Shown here piece by piece: positions 54,201 through 62,709 of a stretch of 64,000 nt of DNA. The DNA is from Hamadaea tsunoensis DSM 44101 (lineage in GTDB: Bacteria > Actinomycetota > Actinomycetes > Mycobacteriales > Micromonosporaceae). Location: positions 186,001-250,000 of the forward strand of contig NZ_AUAX01000008.1 in NCBI RefSeq assembly GCF_000428945.1. Direction: 5' to 3'. The notes beneath the pieces were generated by a model. That model did no database searches. It was not told the origin of the DNA and saw nothing but the letters and a program-made list of their open reading frames with translations. A program made the position numbers and the translations under genes. Positions within the stretch are counted from its first letter, which is position 1. The number at the start of each line of letters is the position of its first letter.

Positions 54201-54644
54201 TCAGTCGAGGTGCTTGCCCAGTTCGTCGGCGAGGGCCCCGGCCAGTTCGCTGAGCCGGGCGAGGTCGGCCTCGGGCAGTCCGGAGAAGCGCAGCCGGTTG
54301 GCCGCGGCGTGGTACGCCTTCGCCGCCGCCAGCCGGTCCGCGCCGGTCTCGGTGAGGTACACCTTGACCAGCCGCTGGTCTTCCCGGTCCGGGCCGGTAC
54401 GCACGAGCCCCGACTCCACGAGCCGCTGGACGAGCCGGGTCGCGTTGCCGCGCGTACAGAGCATGAGTTCGGCCAGGCGGGTGACGGTCACACCGGCCTG
54501 CCCGGCCGGGTCGAGCAGGCCGAGCAGCGTGAAGTGGGTCGGGGTCAGCCCGACCGCCCGCAGCGCCCGCCGGTCGCCGTCGTCGAGCAGCACGTAGATC
54601 TGCTGCAGGCGCCGGTAGAGCTCGCTGTGCGGATCGGCGGTCAC
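54201..54644 (-). CDS. MarR-family transcriptional regulator
   Basis: A 147-residue winged-helix regulator. The MarR core reads LLDPAGQAGVTVTRLAELML, RGNATRLVQRLVESGLVRTG and the wing DREDQRLVKVYLTETG. GTG at 54644 is preferred because GAGGGG lies 7 bases upstream; an ATG at 54665 sits within a 13-bp tandem duplication and lacks a good ribosome site. TATAAG on the minus strand 70 bp upstream is a possible -10, next to a GCGTCA/TGACGC inverted repeat suited to autoregulation. Confidence 0.9.
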   Translation of the reverse strand: MTADPHSELYRRLQQIYVLLDDGDRRALRAVGLTPTHFTLLGLLDPAGQAGVTVTRLAELMLCTRGNATRLVQRLVESGLVRTGPDREDQRLVKVYLTETGADRLAAAKAYHAAANRLRFSGLPEADLARLSELAGALADELGKHLD

Positions 54645-54657
54645 CGGACACCCCTCG

Positions 54658-54683
54658 CAGCTCATCGTCGCAGCTCATCGTCG
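54658..54683. repeat. 13-bp tandem duplication at the MarR start
   Basis: CAGCTCATCGTCG is present twice in direct tandem, 54658-54670 and 54671-54683. It overlaps the possible upstream ATG of the MarR gene and may have shifted the translation start. Confidence 0.9.
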
Positions 54684-54718
54684 AGGCGGTCCCCGGAGAC
54701 CCCTCGCATCCTTATAGT

Positions 54719-54740
54719 TGACGCGTCACCCAAATGACGC
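54719..54740 (-). promoter_or_regulatory. Inverted repeats upstream of MarR, candidate operator
   Basis: A perfect TGACGCGTCA palindrome (54719-54728) overlaps a GCGTCA-N6-TGACGC inverted repeat (54723-54740). They sit beside the probable -10 of the MarR gene, a typical location for an autoregulatory MarR site. Confidence 0.6.
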
Positions 54741-54747
54741 GGCGAGA

Positions 54748-55272
54748 CTACTCCCCGACCGCCCCGTCCGCCAGTTCGCGGGCGATGTCCAGGTGTCCGG
54801 CGTGGCGGGCGTACTCCTGCAGGACGTGGAAGTGGATCCAGGCCAGGGTCGGCGCCTCGGCAGCGGTGGCGAACCGGCCGCCGAGGGCCGCGGTGTCCGC
54901 GAGATCCGCACCGGCGATAGCGAGATGCGACCGGGCGGGCTGAGCGGCGTACGCGGCGAACACCTGGGTGCTGCTCATGTCGGCCGGGATCGCCCAGGAG
55001 TCTTCCGGACCGTGGTCGGCCCAGGGGTCGTCGAACGGGCGGCCGGCGAAGCCCCACTCGTACCAGCGGCGTTCCATGCAGCGCAGGTGCCACAGCAGGC
55101 CGAGCGGCGTCCAGCCGGACGGCAGCCGGCTGCCCCGCAGCTCCTCTTCGGACAGTCCTTCCAGCTTGCGCAGGATGACCTGCCGGTAGAAGTCGAGGTA
55201 CGCCTCGAAAAGCTCGGCGGGATCGGCCAGGTGCTTGGGCGGCTCCGTCTCGGGGCCGAGCGTGAACTCCAT
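54748..55272 (-). CDS. DinB/DUF664-family protein
   Basis: A 174-residue four-helix-bundle protein of the DinB/DUF664 superfamily, which includes mycothiol-dependent transferases. The likely metal ligands are His in LGLLWHLRCMERRW and two in EYARHAGHLDI. Residues ADHGPEDSW near the middle are typical of DUF664. The ATG at 55272 is taken; the extended frame upstream does not look coding. Catalysis on a thiol-linked substrate is possible but not shown. Confidence 0.87.
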   Translation of the reverse strand: MEFTLGPETEPPKHLADPAELFEAYLDFYRQVILRKLEGLSEEELRGSRLPSGWTPLGLLWHLRCMERRWYEWGFAGRPFDDPWADHGPEDSWAIPADMSSTQVFAAYAAQPARSHLAIAGADLADTAALGGRFATAAEAPTLAWIHFHVLQEYARHAGHLDIARELADGAVGE

Positions 55273-55375
55273 GATCGGTGATCGTAGACACCTGCCCCGG
55301 CCGCCGCATGCCAAACGCGGGCAGCCCCACGAGCACGGCAGCCCCCAAAGCGCGGTGGCCGGGGCAGGGCGGCGG

Positions 55376-57862
55376 TCAGGCCAGCGTCACGGTGATCGCG
55401 TCCGGCCCGTCGGCGAGATCCAGTTCCGCGATGTGCCCGGCGGCGCGGAGATCGTCGGACACTGTACGCAGCGCGTCCAGGAAGGCGGCCGATCCGCGCA
55501 CGGACACGAGCGACACGGCCGCCTTCTGGGACACCTGGGCCGACGACTTCGTCTTCCGGACCGCCGCGATCACCGTCGAGGCCGCGGTCAGAGCGGCGTC
55601 ACCGGGGCCGGCGGACGTGGGCGAAGCAGTGGGCCAGGCGGCCCGGTGCACCGACCCCGTACGCCACCACGACCACACCTCTTCCGCCACGAAGGACAGG
55701 ACGGGCGCGAACAGCCGCAGCAGCACGTCGAGGGCCGACCGCATGGCGGTCACCGCCGATCCCGACGCGGCGGGAGTGAACGGTTCGCCGTAGGCGCGGG
55801 CTTTCGCGAGTTCGAGGTAGTCGTCGCAGAACTCCCAGAAGAACTTCTCGACCACGCCGAGCGCACCGGTGTAGTCGTAGTTCTCGAAGAGCGCCGACGC
55901 CTCGGCCACCACGCCGTCCAGCCGCGCCAGCATGGCGAGGTCGAGGGGTTCGGTCGCCGGCACGTCCACGGCGGGCAGGGACAGGATCAGCTTGGCCGCG
56001 TTGAGCAGCTTCGTCGCCAGCCGCCGCCCGATCCGCAGCTGCTCGTCGGAGAGCGCGGTGTCCACGCCGGGCCGCCCGGAGGCCGCCCAGTAGCGCAGCG
56101 CGTCCGGCCCGTACGCCTCGATCGCGTCGAGCGGCCGGGCGATCGTGCCCCGGCTCTTGGACATCTTCGTCCTGTCCTCGGCGAGCACCCAGCCCGAGAT
56201 CACGGTGTCCTTCCAGGGCAGCACGCCGTGCTCGAGCTCGGCCCGCAGCACCGTCGTGAACAGCCAGGTACGGATGATCTCGTGCGCCTGCGGCCGCAGG
56301 TCCATCGGGAACACGTCGTGGTCCCCGGCGGCGAGATGCGGGCTCAGCGACGACGTCGCCCACGTGTCCATCACGTCGGGATCGGCCGTGAAGCCGCCGG
56401 GGCGGTCGCGCCGGTTTTCCGCGTACCCCCGGGGGGTGTCGGCGCGGGGATCCACGGGCAGTTGGTCGTCGTCGGGCGTGAGAGGCTTGGCGTAGATGGG
56501 TTCGCCCTGGTCGTCGAGGGGGTACCAGATCGGGATCGGCACGCCCGCGAAACGCTGGCGGCTGATCAGCCAGTCACCGGTGAGGCCGTTCACCCACGAC
56601 TCGTAGCGGGCGCGCATGTGCGCGGGGTGCCAGGTGAGCTCGGCGCCGCGGGCCAGCAGCCGCGCGCGCAGCTCCGGGTCGCGGGAACCGTTGGTGATGT
56701 ACCACTGGCGGCTCGTCACGATCTCCAGCGGCAGGTCGCCGCGCTCGTAGTACTTCACTGCGTGCCGCACCGCCCGCTGCCCGGTCACGGCCGGTCCCAG
56801 CAGCTCGATCATGCGCCGCCGCGCCTGCTTCGCGGTCAGCCCGGCCAGCTCCGCGTACCGGTCGCCGTCCACACCGGACGGTGCGTCGGGCAGCAGCCGC
56901 CCGTCCCGCCCGATCACGTTGCGGATCGGCAGGTCCAGGTCACGCCACCACACCACGTCGGTGAGGTCACCGAACGTGCACACCATCACCAGGCCCGAGC
57001 CCTGCGCCGGGTCCGCGTCCCGGTGCGCGCGGATCGGGATCTCCACCCCGAAATACGGCGTACGCGCAGCCGACCCGAACAGTCCCCGATACCGCTCGTC
57101 CTCCGGGTGGGCCACCAGCGCCACGCAGGCCGCCAGCAGCTCGGGGCGGGTGGTGGCGATCGTCAGCGGCCCGTCCGGCCCCTCGAAGGCGAGGTCGTAG
57201 AAGGTGCTGTCGGCGTCCCGGTACTCGATCTCGGCCTGGGCCACGGCCGTGCCGAACGTGGTGTCCCACAAAGTCGGCGCCTCGGCCAGGTACGCCTCGC
57301 CGCGCAGCACGTTGCGCAGGAACGCGCGCTGGGCGACGGCCCGCGAGCGTTCGCCGATCGTCTGGTACTTCAGCGACCAGTCCACGCTGAGTCCCACCGC
57401 GCGCCACACGTTCTCGAAGTGCCGCTCGTCGTGGTGGGTCACCGCGTCGCACAGTTCGAGGAAGTTGCGCCGGCTCACCGGCAGCCGGTCGCCGGCCTTG
57501 GCCGGTTTCTCCAGCGTTCCCGGCGTGCTCAGGTCCGGGTCGTAGGGCAGTCCCGGATCGCAGCGCACCCCGAACACGTTCTGCGTACGCTTCTCGGTCG
57601 GCAGGCCGTTGTCGTCCCATCCCATGGGGTAGAACACTTCCCGCCCGGTCATCCGCCGCTGCCGGGCGATCACGTCGGTCTGGGTGTAGGAGAACGCGTG
57701 CCCCATGTGCAGGGAGCCGCTCACCGTCGGCGGTGGGGTGTCGATGGCGTACACGCGCTCGCGCGGCGCCGACCGGTCGAAGGTGTAGATGCCGTCGGCG
57801 GCCCACCGGGCCGCCCACTTCTCGCCGATCCCGTCCAGGGCCGGCTTCTCAGGCAGATGCAT
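55376..57862 (-). CDS. valS: Valine-tRNA ligase
   Basis: An 828-residue class I aminoacyl-tRNA synthetase. The HIGH motif is H52-M-G-H55 (PPPTVSGSLHMGH), KMSKS is at about 566-570, and the editing domain (TIATTRPELLAACVALVAHP) lies between them. The length and the GWDDNGLPTEKR and NVFGVRCDP segments match the shorter actinobacterial ValS type. ATG at 57862 has GAAAGG 8 bases upstream. The coiled C-terminal arm appears short. No T-box leader is recognisable in the 200 bp upstream. Confidence 0.95.
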   Translation of the reverse strand: MHLPEKPALDGIGEKWAARWAADGIYTFDRSAPRERVYAIDTPPPTVSGSLHMGHAFSYTQTDVIARQRRMTGREVFYPMGWDDNGLPTEKRTQNVFGVRCDPGLPYDPDLSTPGTLEKPAKAGDRLPVSRRNFLELCDAVTHHDERHFENVWRAVGLSVDWSLKYQTIGERSRAVAQRAFLRNVLRGEAYLAEAPTLWDTTFGTAVAQAEIEYRDADSTFYDLAFEGPDGPLTIATTRPELLAACVALVAHPEDERYRGLFGSAARTPYFGVEIPIRAHRDADPAQGSGLVMVCTFGDLTDVVWWRDLDLPIRNVIGRDGRLLPDAPSGVDGDRYAELAGLTAKQARRRMIELLGPAVTGQRAVRHAVKYYERGDLPLEIVTSRQWYITNGSRDPELRARLLARGAELTWHPAHMRARYESWVNGLTGDWLISRQRFAGVPIPIWYPLDDQGEPIYAKPLTPDDDQLPVDPRADTPRGYAENRRDRPGGFTADPDVMDTWATSSLSPHLAAGDHDVFPMDLRPQAHEIIRTWLFTTVLRAELEHGVLPWKDTVISGWVLAEDRTKMSKSRGTIARPLDAIEAYGPDALRYWAASGRPGVDTALSDEQLRIGRRLATKLLNAAKLILSLPAVDVPATEPLDLAMLARLDGVVAEASALFENYDYTGALGVVEKFFWEFCDDYLELAKARAYGEPFTPAASGSAVTAMRSALDVLLRLFAPVLSFVAEEVWSWWRTGSVHRAAWPTASPTSAGPGDAALTAASTVIAAVRKTKSSAQVSQKAAVSLVSVRGSAAFLDALRTVSDDLRAAGHIAELDLADGPDAITVTLA

Positions 57863-58313
57863 TGTGTGCACCTTTCGATCTTGGGTTGTCAGGAAATGCG
57901 CGCGAGTTCGGCGCGCTGTACGAAGGCCGGGGTCAGCCGGCGGTCCGTACTCGGCGTACGCCTACGCCGCATACCTCGACTACCGGCCGCGGCTGTGCCT
58001 GCGGGACTCGGTTCATCGGGTTCGCGGTCGTGCGCACGTTCCCTCCCAGATCGATATGTCGGTGCGAAGAATCCACGATATCAGGCCGACTTCAAGATCT
58101 TTAAGATCAATTTCATGTCCCGGGTTCGTCGATCTCACCTCCGCTCCTCGCGCGGGAGACCGCTACGGCCTCTCCGCTCCGCTCCGAGGCCTCCACTGCC
58201 AGGCGAGTGAGGCGAAGCATCGTCCGCCGTCGCCCGGCGGCTGCTATGGATCTTCCGAGGGGTGGGACGTGCACCGGACTTTGTCCGGACTTTCGGGTTC
58301 CGCGGCCGCCTGG

Positions 58314-58382
58314 CCATGATCATGTGATGCGTATACGTCGAAAACCCGCGCCCGACGACGTATGTGCAGCACATGATCATGG
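58314..58382. repeat. CATGATCATG palindrome, imperfect copy
   Basis: Arms 58314-58340 and 58356-58382 pair over 24 of 27 positions; the left arm is identical over its length to 11022-11048. The three mismatches all lie in the right arm, so one side has drifted. Confidence 0.88.
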
Positions 58383-58413
58383 GGACGTCGAAGGTGCCGC
58401 CCTGACTCCGCCT

Positions 58414-58641
58414 GGCCCTTTGTCGCGACTGTCCGACATGTACGGCGGGGTGCGCCGCGACCCCTTGATCATGTACCGCTACTTCGGCAGCGGGGCGCAT
58501 ATTTCCTTGATCATGTACCGCCATTTCGGCGAGAAAGCGCTCTCCCGCCGTTATAGCGGCACATGATCAAGGACCTCGGCGCGATCATGCCGTACACGCG
58601 GCCCGACCTGCCGCACATATCGGACAGTCGCGACAAAGGCC
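58414..58641. repeat. B-bounded element (228 bp)
   Basis: Terminal sequences CCTTTGTCGCGACTGTCCGA (from about 58417) and its complement (58620-58639) bound two TGTACCGC palindromic units. The size is smaller than the 346-bp copy at 21.46 kb and the interiors differ, so B ends seem able to frame various palindromic contents. Confidence 0.75.
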
Positions 58642-58867
58642 GGTCGAGGTTCAGGCTGAGACCGCGACCGGATCGCGGTGGACGATGCGTCGCCCCACCC
58701 ACCTGGCAGTGGAGGCCTCGGAGCGAAGCGGAGAGGCCGGAGCGGTCTCCCGCGCGAGGAGCGGAGGTGAGATCGACGAACCCAGGACAATTTGATCTTG
58801 GATTTGATCTTGGTCGAGACGTCGATTCACACCGAATAAAAGCGTTACCCGCCCTAAACTGTGGCTT

Positions 58868-59413
58868 ATGTCCGAGAGCAATCGTGCGTCCCTTCCCGAG
58901 CTGGCGCTGGGTGGCGCCGTGCTCGCCGCCGACACGGTCAGCGAGGCCGTGTCGGGATTCGCCCGGCGTACCGTCGCGGCCGGGCGGAAAACGGTCGCCG
59001 GCACCATCGGCGCCGGCAGCCGCGCCGTCACCGGAGCCCGCGACACCGCCGTGCAGAACCTCTACCGCCGCCGCGACGCCGGCCTGTCCAAGCTGCGCTC
59101 GACCGCCGAGGCCCAGCTCACCTGGGTCGAGACGACCATCGTGCCGCGCGTCGTCGACGACCTCATGCCCTACCTGACGAGCAGCGTCCTGCCCCGCATG
59201 ATCGACGCGGCCCTGCCGCAGATCCGCGAGAAGGTCGTCCCGATCGTCATCGCCGACCTCGCCGAGAGTGAGGAGCTGCGCGAGCTGATCACCGAACAGA
59301 GCCGCGACGTCGTCGCCGACGCCGCCAGCGACCTGCGCGACAGCACGGCCGCCGCCGACGACCGGTTGGAGACCGGCTTCCGCCGCATCTTCCACCTCTC
59401 GGCCGCCCGGTAA
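58868..59413 (+). CDS. Hypothetical helical protein
   Basis: A 181-residue protein, predicted to be mostly helical and amphipathic, with no clear membrane segment. Ala-rich helices fill the first 90 residues, then VDDLMPYLTSSVLPRMIDAALPQIREKVVPIVIADL. It resembles uncharacterised actinobacterial proteins found before RDD genes, but I cannot name it. ATG with TAAACT 7 bases upstream, so probably leaderless. It is 3 bp before the RDD gene and must be co-transcribed with it. Confidence 0.8.
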   Translation: MSESNRASLPELALGGAVLAADTVSEAVSGFARRTVAAGRKTVAGTIGAGSRAVTGARDTAVQNLYRRRDAGLSKLRSTAEAQLTWVETTIVPRVVDDLMPYLTSSVLPRMIDAALPQIREKVVPIVIADLAESEELRELITEQSRDVVADAASDLRDSTAAADDRLETGFRRIFHLSAAR

Positions 59414-59416
59414 CGC

Positions 59417-59893
59417 GTGAGCACCGCCGGGGTCACGCTGAGACATTCGGCGTACGCGGGCCTGGTGTCGCGGATCGGCGGCCTGATCGTGGACGCGCTG
59501 ATCGCCGCCGTCCTCGTGGCCGTCATCGCCAAGGGGATCCCGGAGCTGTGGAAGCTCGTCGCCGGGGAGCTGCCCGGCTGGGTACAGACCGTGCTGCGGT
59601 ACGCGGCCGATTTCGCGCCGCTCGTCTACTTCGCCGGGGCGTGGCGGCTGACCGGCGAGACCATCGGCGGCTACCTGTTCGGCACCGTCGTACGCCGCAC
59701 GGACGGCCGCCGCATCGGCGTGATCCGGGCCGTCCTGCGGGCCTTCATCGGCCTGCTGTTCGCCCCGGTCTGGCTGCTGGCCATGGTGACGGTGCTGTGG
59801 GACGAGCGCCGCCGCTCCCTGCTGGACATGGCCTTCGGGACCGTCGTCACGTACGCCCCCCGCCCCGGAACCCCCACTCCCCACAAGCCGTGA
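59417..59893 (+). CDS. RDD-family membrane protein
   Basis: A 158-residue RDD protein. SRIGGLIVDALIAAVLVAVI (the R-D pair of the family, about 19-38), a second segment with YFAGAWRLTGETIGGYLFGTVVRRTDG, and a third near 110-130 give three membrane spans. RDD proteins are thought to be ion- or solute-transport related. GTG at 59417, after the stop of the upstream gene. Confidence 0.92.
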   Translation: MSTAGVTLRHSAYAGLVSRIGGLIVDALIAAVLVAVIAKGIPELWKLVAGELPGWVQTVLRYAADFAPLVYFAGAWRLTGETIGGYLFGTVVRRTDGRRIGVIRAVLRAFIGLLFAPVWLLAMVTVLWDERRRSLLDMAFGTVVTYAPRPGTPTPHKP

Positions 59894-59940
59894 TCCCGAC
59901 GCCGTGATCCCGACGCCGTGATCCCGACGCCGTGATCCCG
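59888..59940. repeat. 14-bp tandem repeat ending in a palindrome
   Basis: CCGTGATCCCGACG is repeated three times plus a partial fourth, which runs straight into the left arm of the palindrome at 59933. The array starts within the last codons of the RDD gene. Confidence 0.93.
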
Positions 59941-60009
59941 TTTGGATCAGGGAAATCACCCGAATCTTGGTCCAAGATTACGTGCCGATCCCTGATCCAA
60001 ACGGGATCA
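59933..60009. repeat. 20-bp-arm palindrome between convergent genes
   Basis: Perfect arms TGATCCCGTTTGGATCAGGG (59933-59952) and its complement (59990-60009). The loop has a second hairpin, AATCTTGG-T-CCAAGATT (59963-59979). The arm is shared with 42735-42825, and parts of the loop also match in the same orientation (GGAAATCACCCGAATCTTGG). Confidence 0.93.
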
Positions 60010-60033
60010 TGGAGCTGACGGTGGCCCCGGCGG

Positions 60034-61671
60034 TCAGGCGATGCGCAGCCAGACCGCCGTGTCGACCGGCAGCTCACCCTCGGCGGTCAGCGGTCCGCTG
60101 GTCAGCAGGATCTCCGCGTGCGGCGCGAGCGCCACCGGTCCCTCGGAGAGGTTGACCATGCACACCACCGGCTCCGCGCCGGGCCGCTCGAACGACAGCA
60201 CGCCCGCGGGGGCGGCCAGCCAGTTCATCGGTCCGTCGCCGAGCACCGCGAGGGTACGCCGCAGTGCGATCGCCCGCCGGTAGAGGCCGAGCATCGAGTC
60301 GGGGTCGCCGGCCAGCGCCTCGACGGTGCGGTCGGCCCAGGTCGCCGGCTGCGGCAGCCAGGGCGAGTCGGTGGCGTCGGCCGGGCTGAACCCGAACGGC
60401 GCCGCCGAACCCGACCACGGCAGCGGGACGCGGCACCCGTCCCGGCCGGGGTTGGCACCGTGCGTACGGAAGAACATCGGGTCCTGGCGAAGCTCGTCCG
60501 GGATGTCCTCGACCTCCTCCAGACCGAGCTCCTCGCCCTGGTACAGGTAGACCGAGCCGGGCAGGGCCAGGTTGAGCAGCAGCGCCGCCCGGGAGCGGCG
60601 CAGTCCCAGCTCCCGATCCGTGTACGCGCCCAGCTGCCGGTAGTCCAGCGTGAACGACGTGTCGGCCCGGCCGTAGCGGGTCACGTGCCGGGGAACGTCG
60701 TGATTGGACAATACCCAGGTGGCGGGAGCGCCGACCGGGGCGTGCACCGCCAGCGTCTCGTCGATCACGGTACGCAGCGCGTCCGCCTGCCAGGCACAGC
60801 CGAGGAAGGCGAAGTTGAACGCGGTGTGCAACTCGTCCGGCCGCATGTACGCCGCGAACCGGTCCGCGTCCGGCAGCCACACCTCGCCGATGAGCGCCCG
60901 CTTGTCCGGGTAGGAGTCGGCGATCTCCCGCCACACCCGGTAGACGTCGTGCACCTCGTCCCGGTCCTCGAACGGATGCGGGTTCGGCGGGTCGGCCTGG
61001 TCGAAGTCGGCCAGCGTACGGTCCTTGAGCAGCAGGGCGGCCGAGTCGATCCGGACGCCGTCGGCACCCCGGTCGAACCAGAACCGCAGGACGTCCTCGA
61101 ACTCCTCGCGGACCTTCGGGTTGTCCCAGTTGAGGTCGGGCTGCTCGGCGGCGAACAGGTGCAGGTACCACTCGCCCGGCGTACCGTCCGGGTTCTTGGT
61201 ACGCGTCCACGCGGGACCGCCGAAGATGGACTGCCACTCGTTGGGCGGCAGTTCGCCGTCGGCGCCGCGCCCGGGCCGGAACCAGAACAGGTCCCGCGCG
61301 GCCGAGCCCGGCCCGGTACGCAGCGCCTCCTGGAACCACGGGTGCTGGTCGGAGCAGTGGTTCGGCACGACATCCGTAATGATCTTGATACCCAGCGCGT
61401 GCGCTTCCTGGATCAGCTCCTCGGCCTCTTCGAGGCTGCCGAACACGGGGTCGATCGCGCGGTAGTCCGACACGTCGTAGCCGGCGTCGGCCTGCGGAGA
61501 GGCGTACCACGGGTTGAACCACACCGCGTCCACCCCGAGTGCGGCCAGATGATCCAGGTGCGCGCGTACGCCCCTCAGGTCGCCGAGGCCGTCGCCGTTG
61601 CCGTCGGCGAAGCTCCGGGGGTAGATCTGGTAGATGACGGCGGAGCGCCACCAGGCGGCGGTGTCGTCCAC
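60034..61671 (-). CDS. GH13 alpha-glucosidase
   Basis: A 545-residue cytoplasmic alpha-glucosidase of the GH13 oligo-1,6-glucosidase / alpha-glucosidase group. The catalytic residues are D209 (DGVRIDSAA), E263 (LIGEVWLPD) and D325 (LSNHDVPRH). WWRSAVIYQIYPRSFADGNGDGLGDL at the N-terminus is typical. It hydrolyses maltose, isomaltose or trehalose-like sugars imported by the ABC system just upstream. GTG with AAGGAAGAGG upstream. A CebR-like operator lies 34 bp further upstream. Confidence 0.95.
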   Translation of the reverse strand: MDDTAAWWRSAVIYQIYPRSFADGNGDGLGDLRGVRAHLDHLAALGVDAVWFNPWYASPQADAGYDVSDYRAIDPVFGSLEEAEELIQEAHALGIKIITDVVPNHCSDQHPWFQEALRTGPGSAARDLFWFRPGRGADGELPPNEWQSIFGGPAWTRTKNPDGTPGEWYLHLFAAEQPDLNWDNPKVREEFEDVLRFWFDRGADGVRIDSAALLLKDRTLADFDQADPPNPHPFEDRDEVHDVYRVWREIADSYPDKRALIGEVWLPDADRFAAYMRPDELHTAFNFAFLGCAWQADALRTVIDETLAVHAPVGAPATWVLSNHDVPRHVTRYGRADTSFTLDYRQLGAYTDRELGLRRSRAALLLNLALPGSVYLYQGEELGLEEVEDIPDELRQDPMFFRTHGANPGRDGCRVPLPWSGSAAPFGFSPADATDSPWLPQPATWADRTVEALAGDPDSMLGLYRRAIALRRTLAVLGDGPMNWLAAPAGVLSFERPGAEPVVCMVNLSEGPVALAPHAEILLTSGPLTAEGELPVDTAVWLRIA

Positions 61672-61705
61672 GGTTGACCTCTTCCTTTGGTCGTCGGCCC
61701 GGACA

Positions 61706-61719
61706 TGGGAGCGATCCCA
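61706..61719. promoter_or_regulatory. CebR/LacI-type operator upstream of the GH13 gene
   Basis: TGGGAGCGATCCCA is one base from the CebR consensus and shares its ends with the other three sites. It lies between the MalG-like permease stop and the GH13 start, so GH13 may have its own repressible promoter in addition to read-through from the transporter genes. Confidence 0.82.
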
Positions 61720-61794
61720 CGATAAGGGCGTGAAACGTGACTGTGCACGAGGCGGGCGGCGCCCATGCCGCCCGCCGGGGGTCGAACCGTTCTG

Positions 61795-62700
61795 CTACTC
61801 CTTGAGACCGCCCGTGGTCAGGCCGGCCATGATGCTGCGCTGGAAGATGAGGAAGAAGATGACGGTCGGGATCGCCGCGATGACGGCGGCCGCGATCACC
61901 ACGTTCTGCGGCGTCCCGCCGGCGAAGGCGAAGATGCCGACGCTGATCGTGCGGGTCTCCGGCGAAGGCTCAACGAGCTTGGGCCACAGGAAGTCCTTCC
62001 ACACCGCCGTCACCGCGAAGATGGACACCACGCCGAGGATCGGCCGCGAGATCGGCAGGATGATCGACCACAGCACCCGCAGCGGGCCCGCACCGTCGAT
62101 GACCGCCGCCGACAGCAGGTCCTCGGGGATGGAGTCGAAGAAGCGCTTCAACAGGAAGATGTTGAAGGCGTTCGCCACCGCCGGCAGCCAGATCGCGAAC
62201 GGCGAGTCCAGCAGGCTGATGTGCAGGAACGGCACGTCGATCGCGGTGAGGTACTGCGGGACGATGAGCACCATCGCCGGGATCATCAGGGTCGCCAGCA
62301 TCGCGCCCAGCACGACGTTGCCGAACCGGGGACGCAGCTTCGACAGCGCGTACGCTGCCGCGGTGTCGAGCACCAGCTGGAACAGCAGCGCGCCGCCGGC
62401 GTAGTAGATCGTGTTGAACAGCAGCTTGCCGAGGTTCAGGTTGTTCCAGGCGTCGCTGTAGTTCTGCGGGTTCGGGTGCGCCGGCCAGAACGACGGCGGC
62501 GTCTGCGCGACCTCCTGGCCCGTCTTCAGCGCGCTGGTGACCATCCAGTACAGCGGGCCGATGAAGGCGATGGTGAAGATCAGCACGATCGAGATCAGCA
62601 GGACCCAGTAGACGACGGGACCCTTGCCCCGGGTCAGTTGGGTGTGCGAGATCAGCGTACGCGTGCCCATGTAGCGGTCGATGTTCTTCTTGGTAGCCAC
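61795..62700 (-). CDS. Sugar ABC transporter permease, MalG-like
   Basis: A 301-residue CUT1 permease with about six membrane segments. The EAA-type loop reads SAAVIDGAGPLRVLWSIILP (about 192-211), and the C-terminus RSIMAGLTTGGLKE is typical of MalG-like subunits. GTG start; it is 9 bp downstream of the MalF-like gene. It works with the MalF-like subunit, the solute-binding protein at the window edge and an ATPase encoded elsewhere (MsiK-type, common in actinomycetes). Confidence 0.95.
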   Translation of the reverse strand: MATKKNIDRYMGTRTLISHTQLTRGKGPVVYWVLLISIVLIFTIAFIGPLYWMVTSALKTGQEVAQTPPSFWPAHPNPQNYSDAWNNLNLGKLLFNTIYYAGGALLFQLVLDTAAAYALSKLRPRFGNVVLGAMLATLMIPAMVLIVPQYLTAIDVPFLHISLLDSPFAIWLPAVANAFNIFLLKRFFDSIPEDLLSAAVIDGAGPLRVLWSIILPISRPILGVVSIFAVTAVWKDFLWPKLVEPSPETRTISVGIFAFAGGTPQNVVIAAAVIAAIPTVIFFLIFQRSIMAGLTTGGLKE

Positions 62701-62709
62701 GTCGGTCCC

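Larger units (their letters stand above)
58092..58813. repeat. Composite nested repeat with type A arms and B terminal repeats
   Basis: Outer A arms lie at about 58092-58230 and 58671-58813 in inverted orientation. Inside are a CATGATCATG palindrome (58314-58382), a B pair (58414-58443 and 58613-58641, inverted) and two TGTACCGC units (58463-58490 and 58505-58572, the second a hairpin). The modules are the same as at 10.58-11.25 kb but in a different order. It fills most of the 1-kb divergent gap between valS and the next gene. I find no gene within it. Confidence 0.88.

Noticed and set aside
57863-58091. T-box or other riboswitch before valS
   Set aside because: No T-box consensus or terminator/antiterminator pair could be found in the leader; the conserved sequences nearby belong to repeat A.
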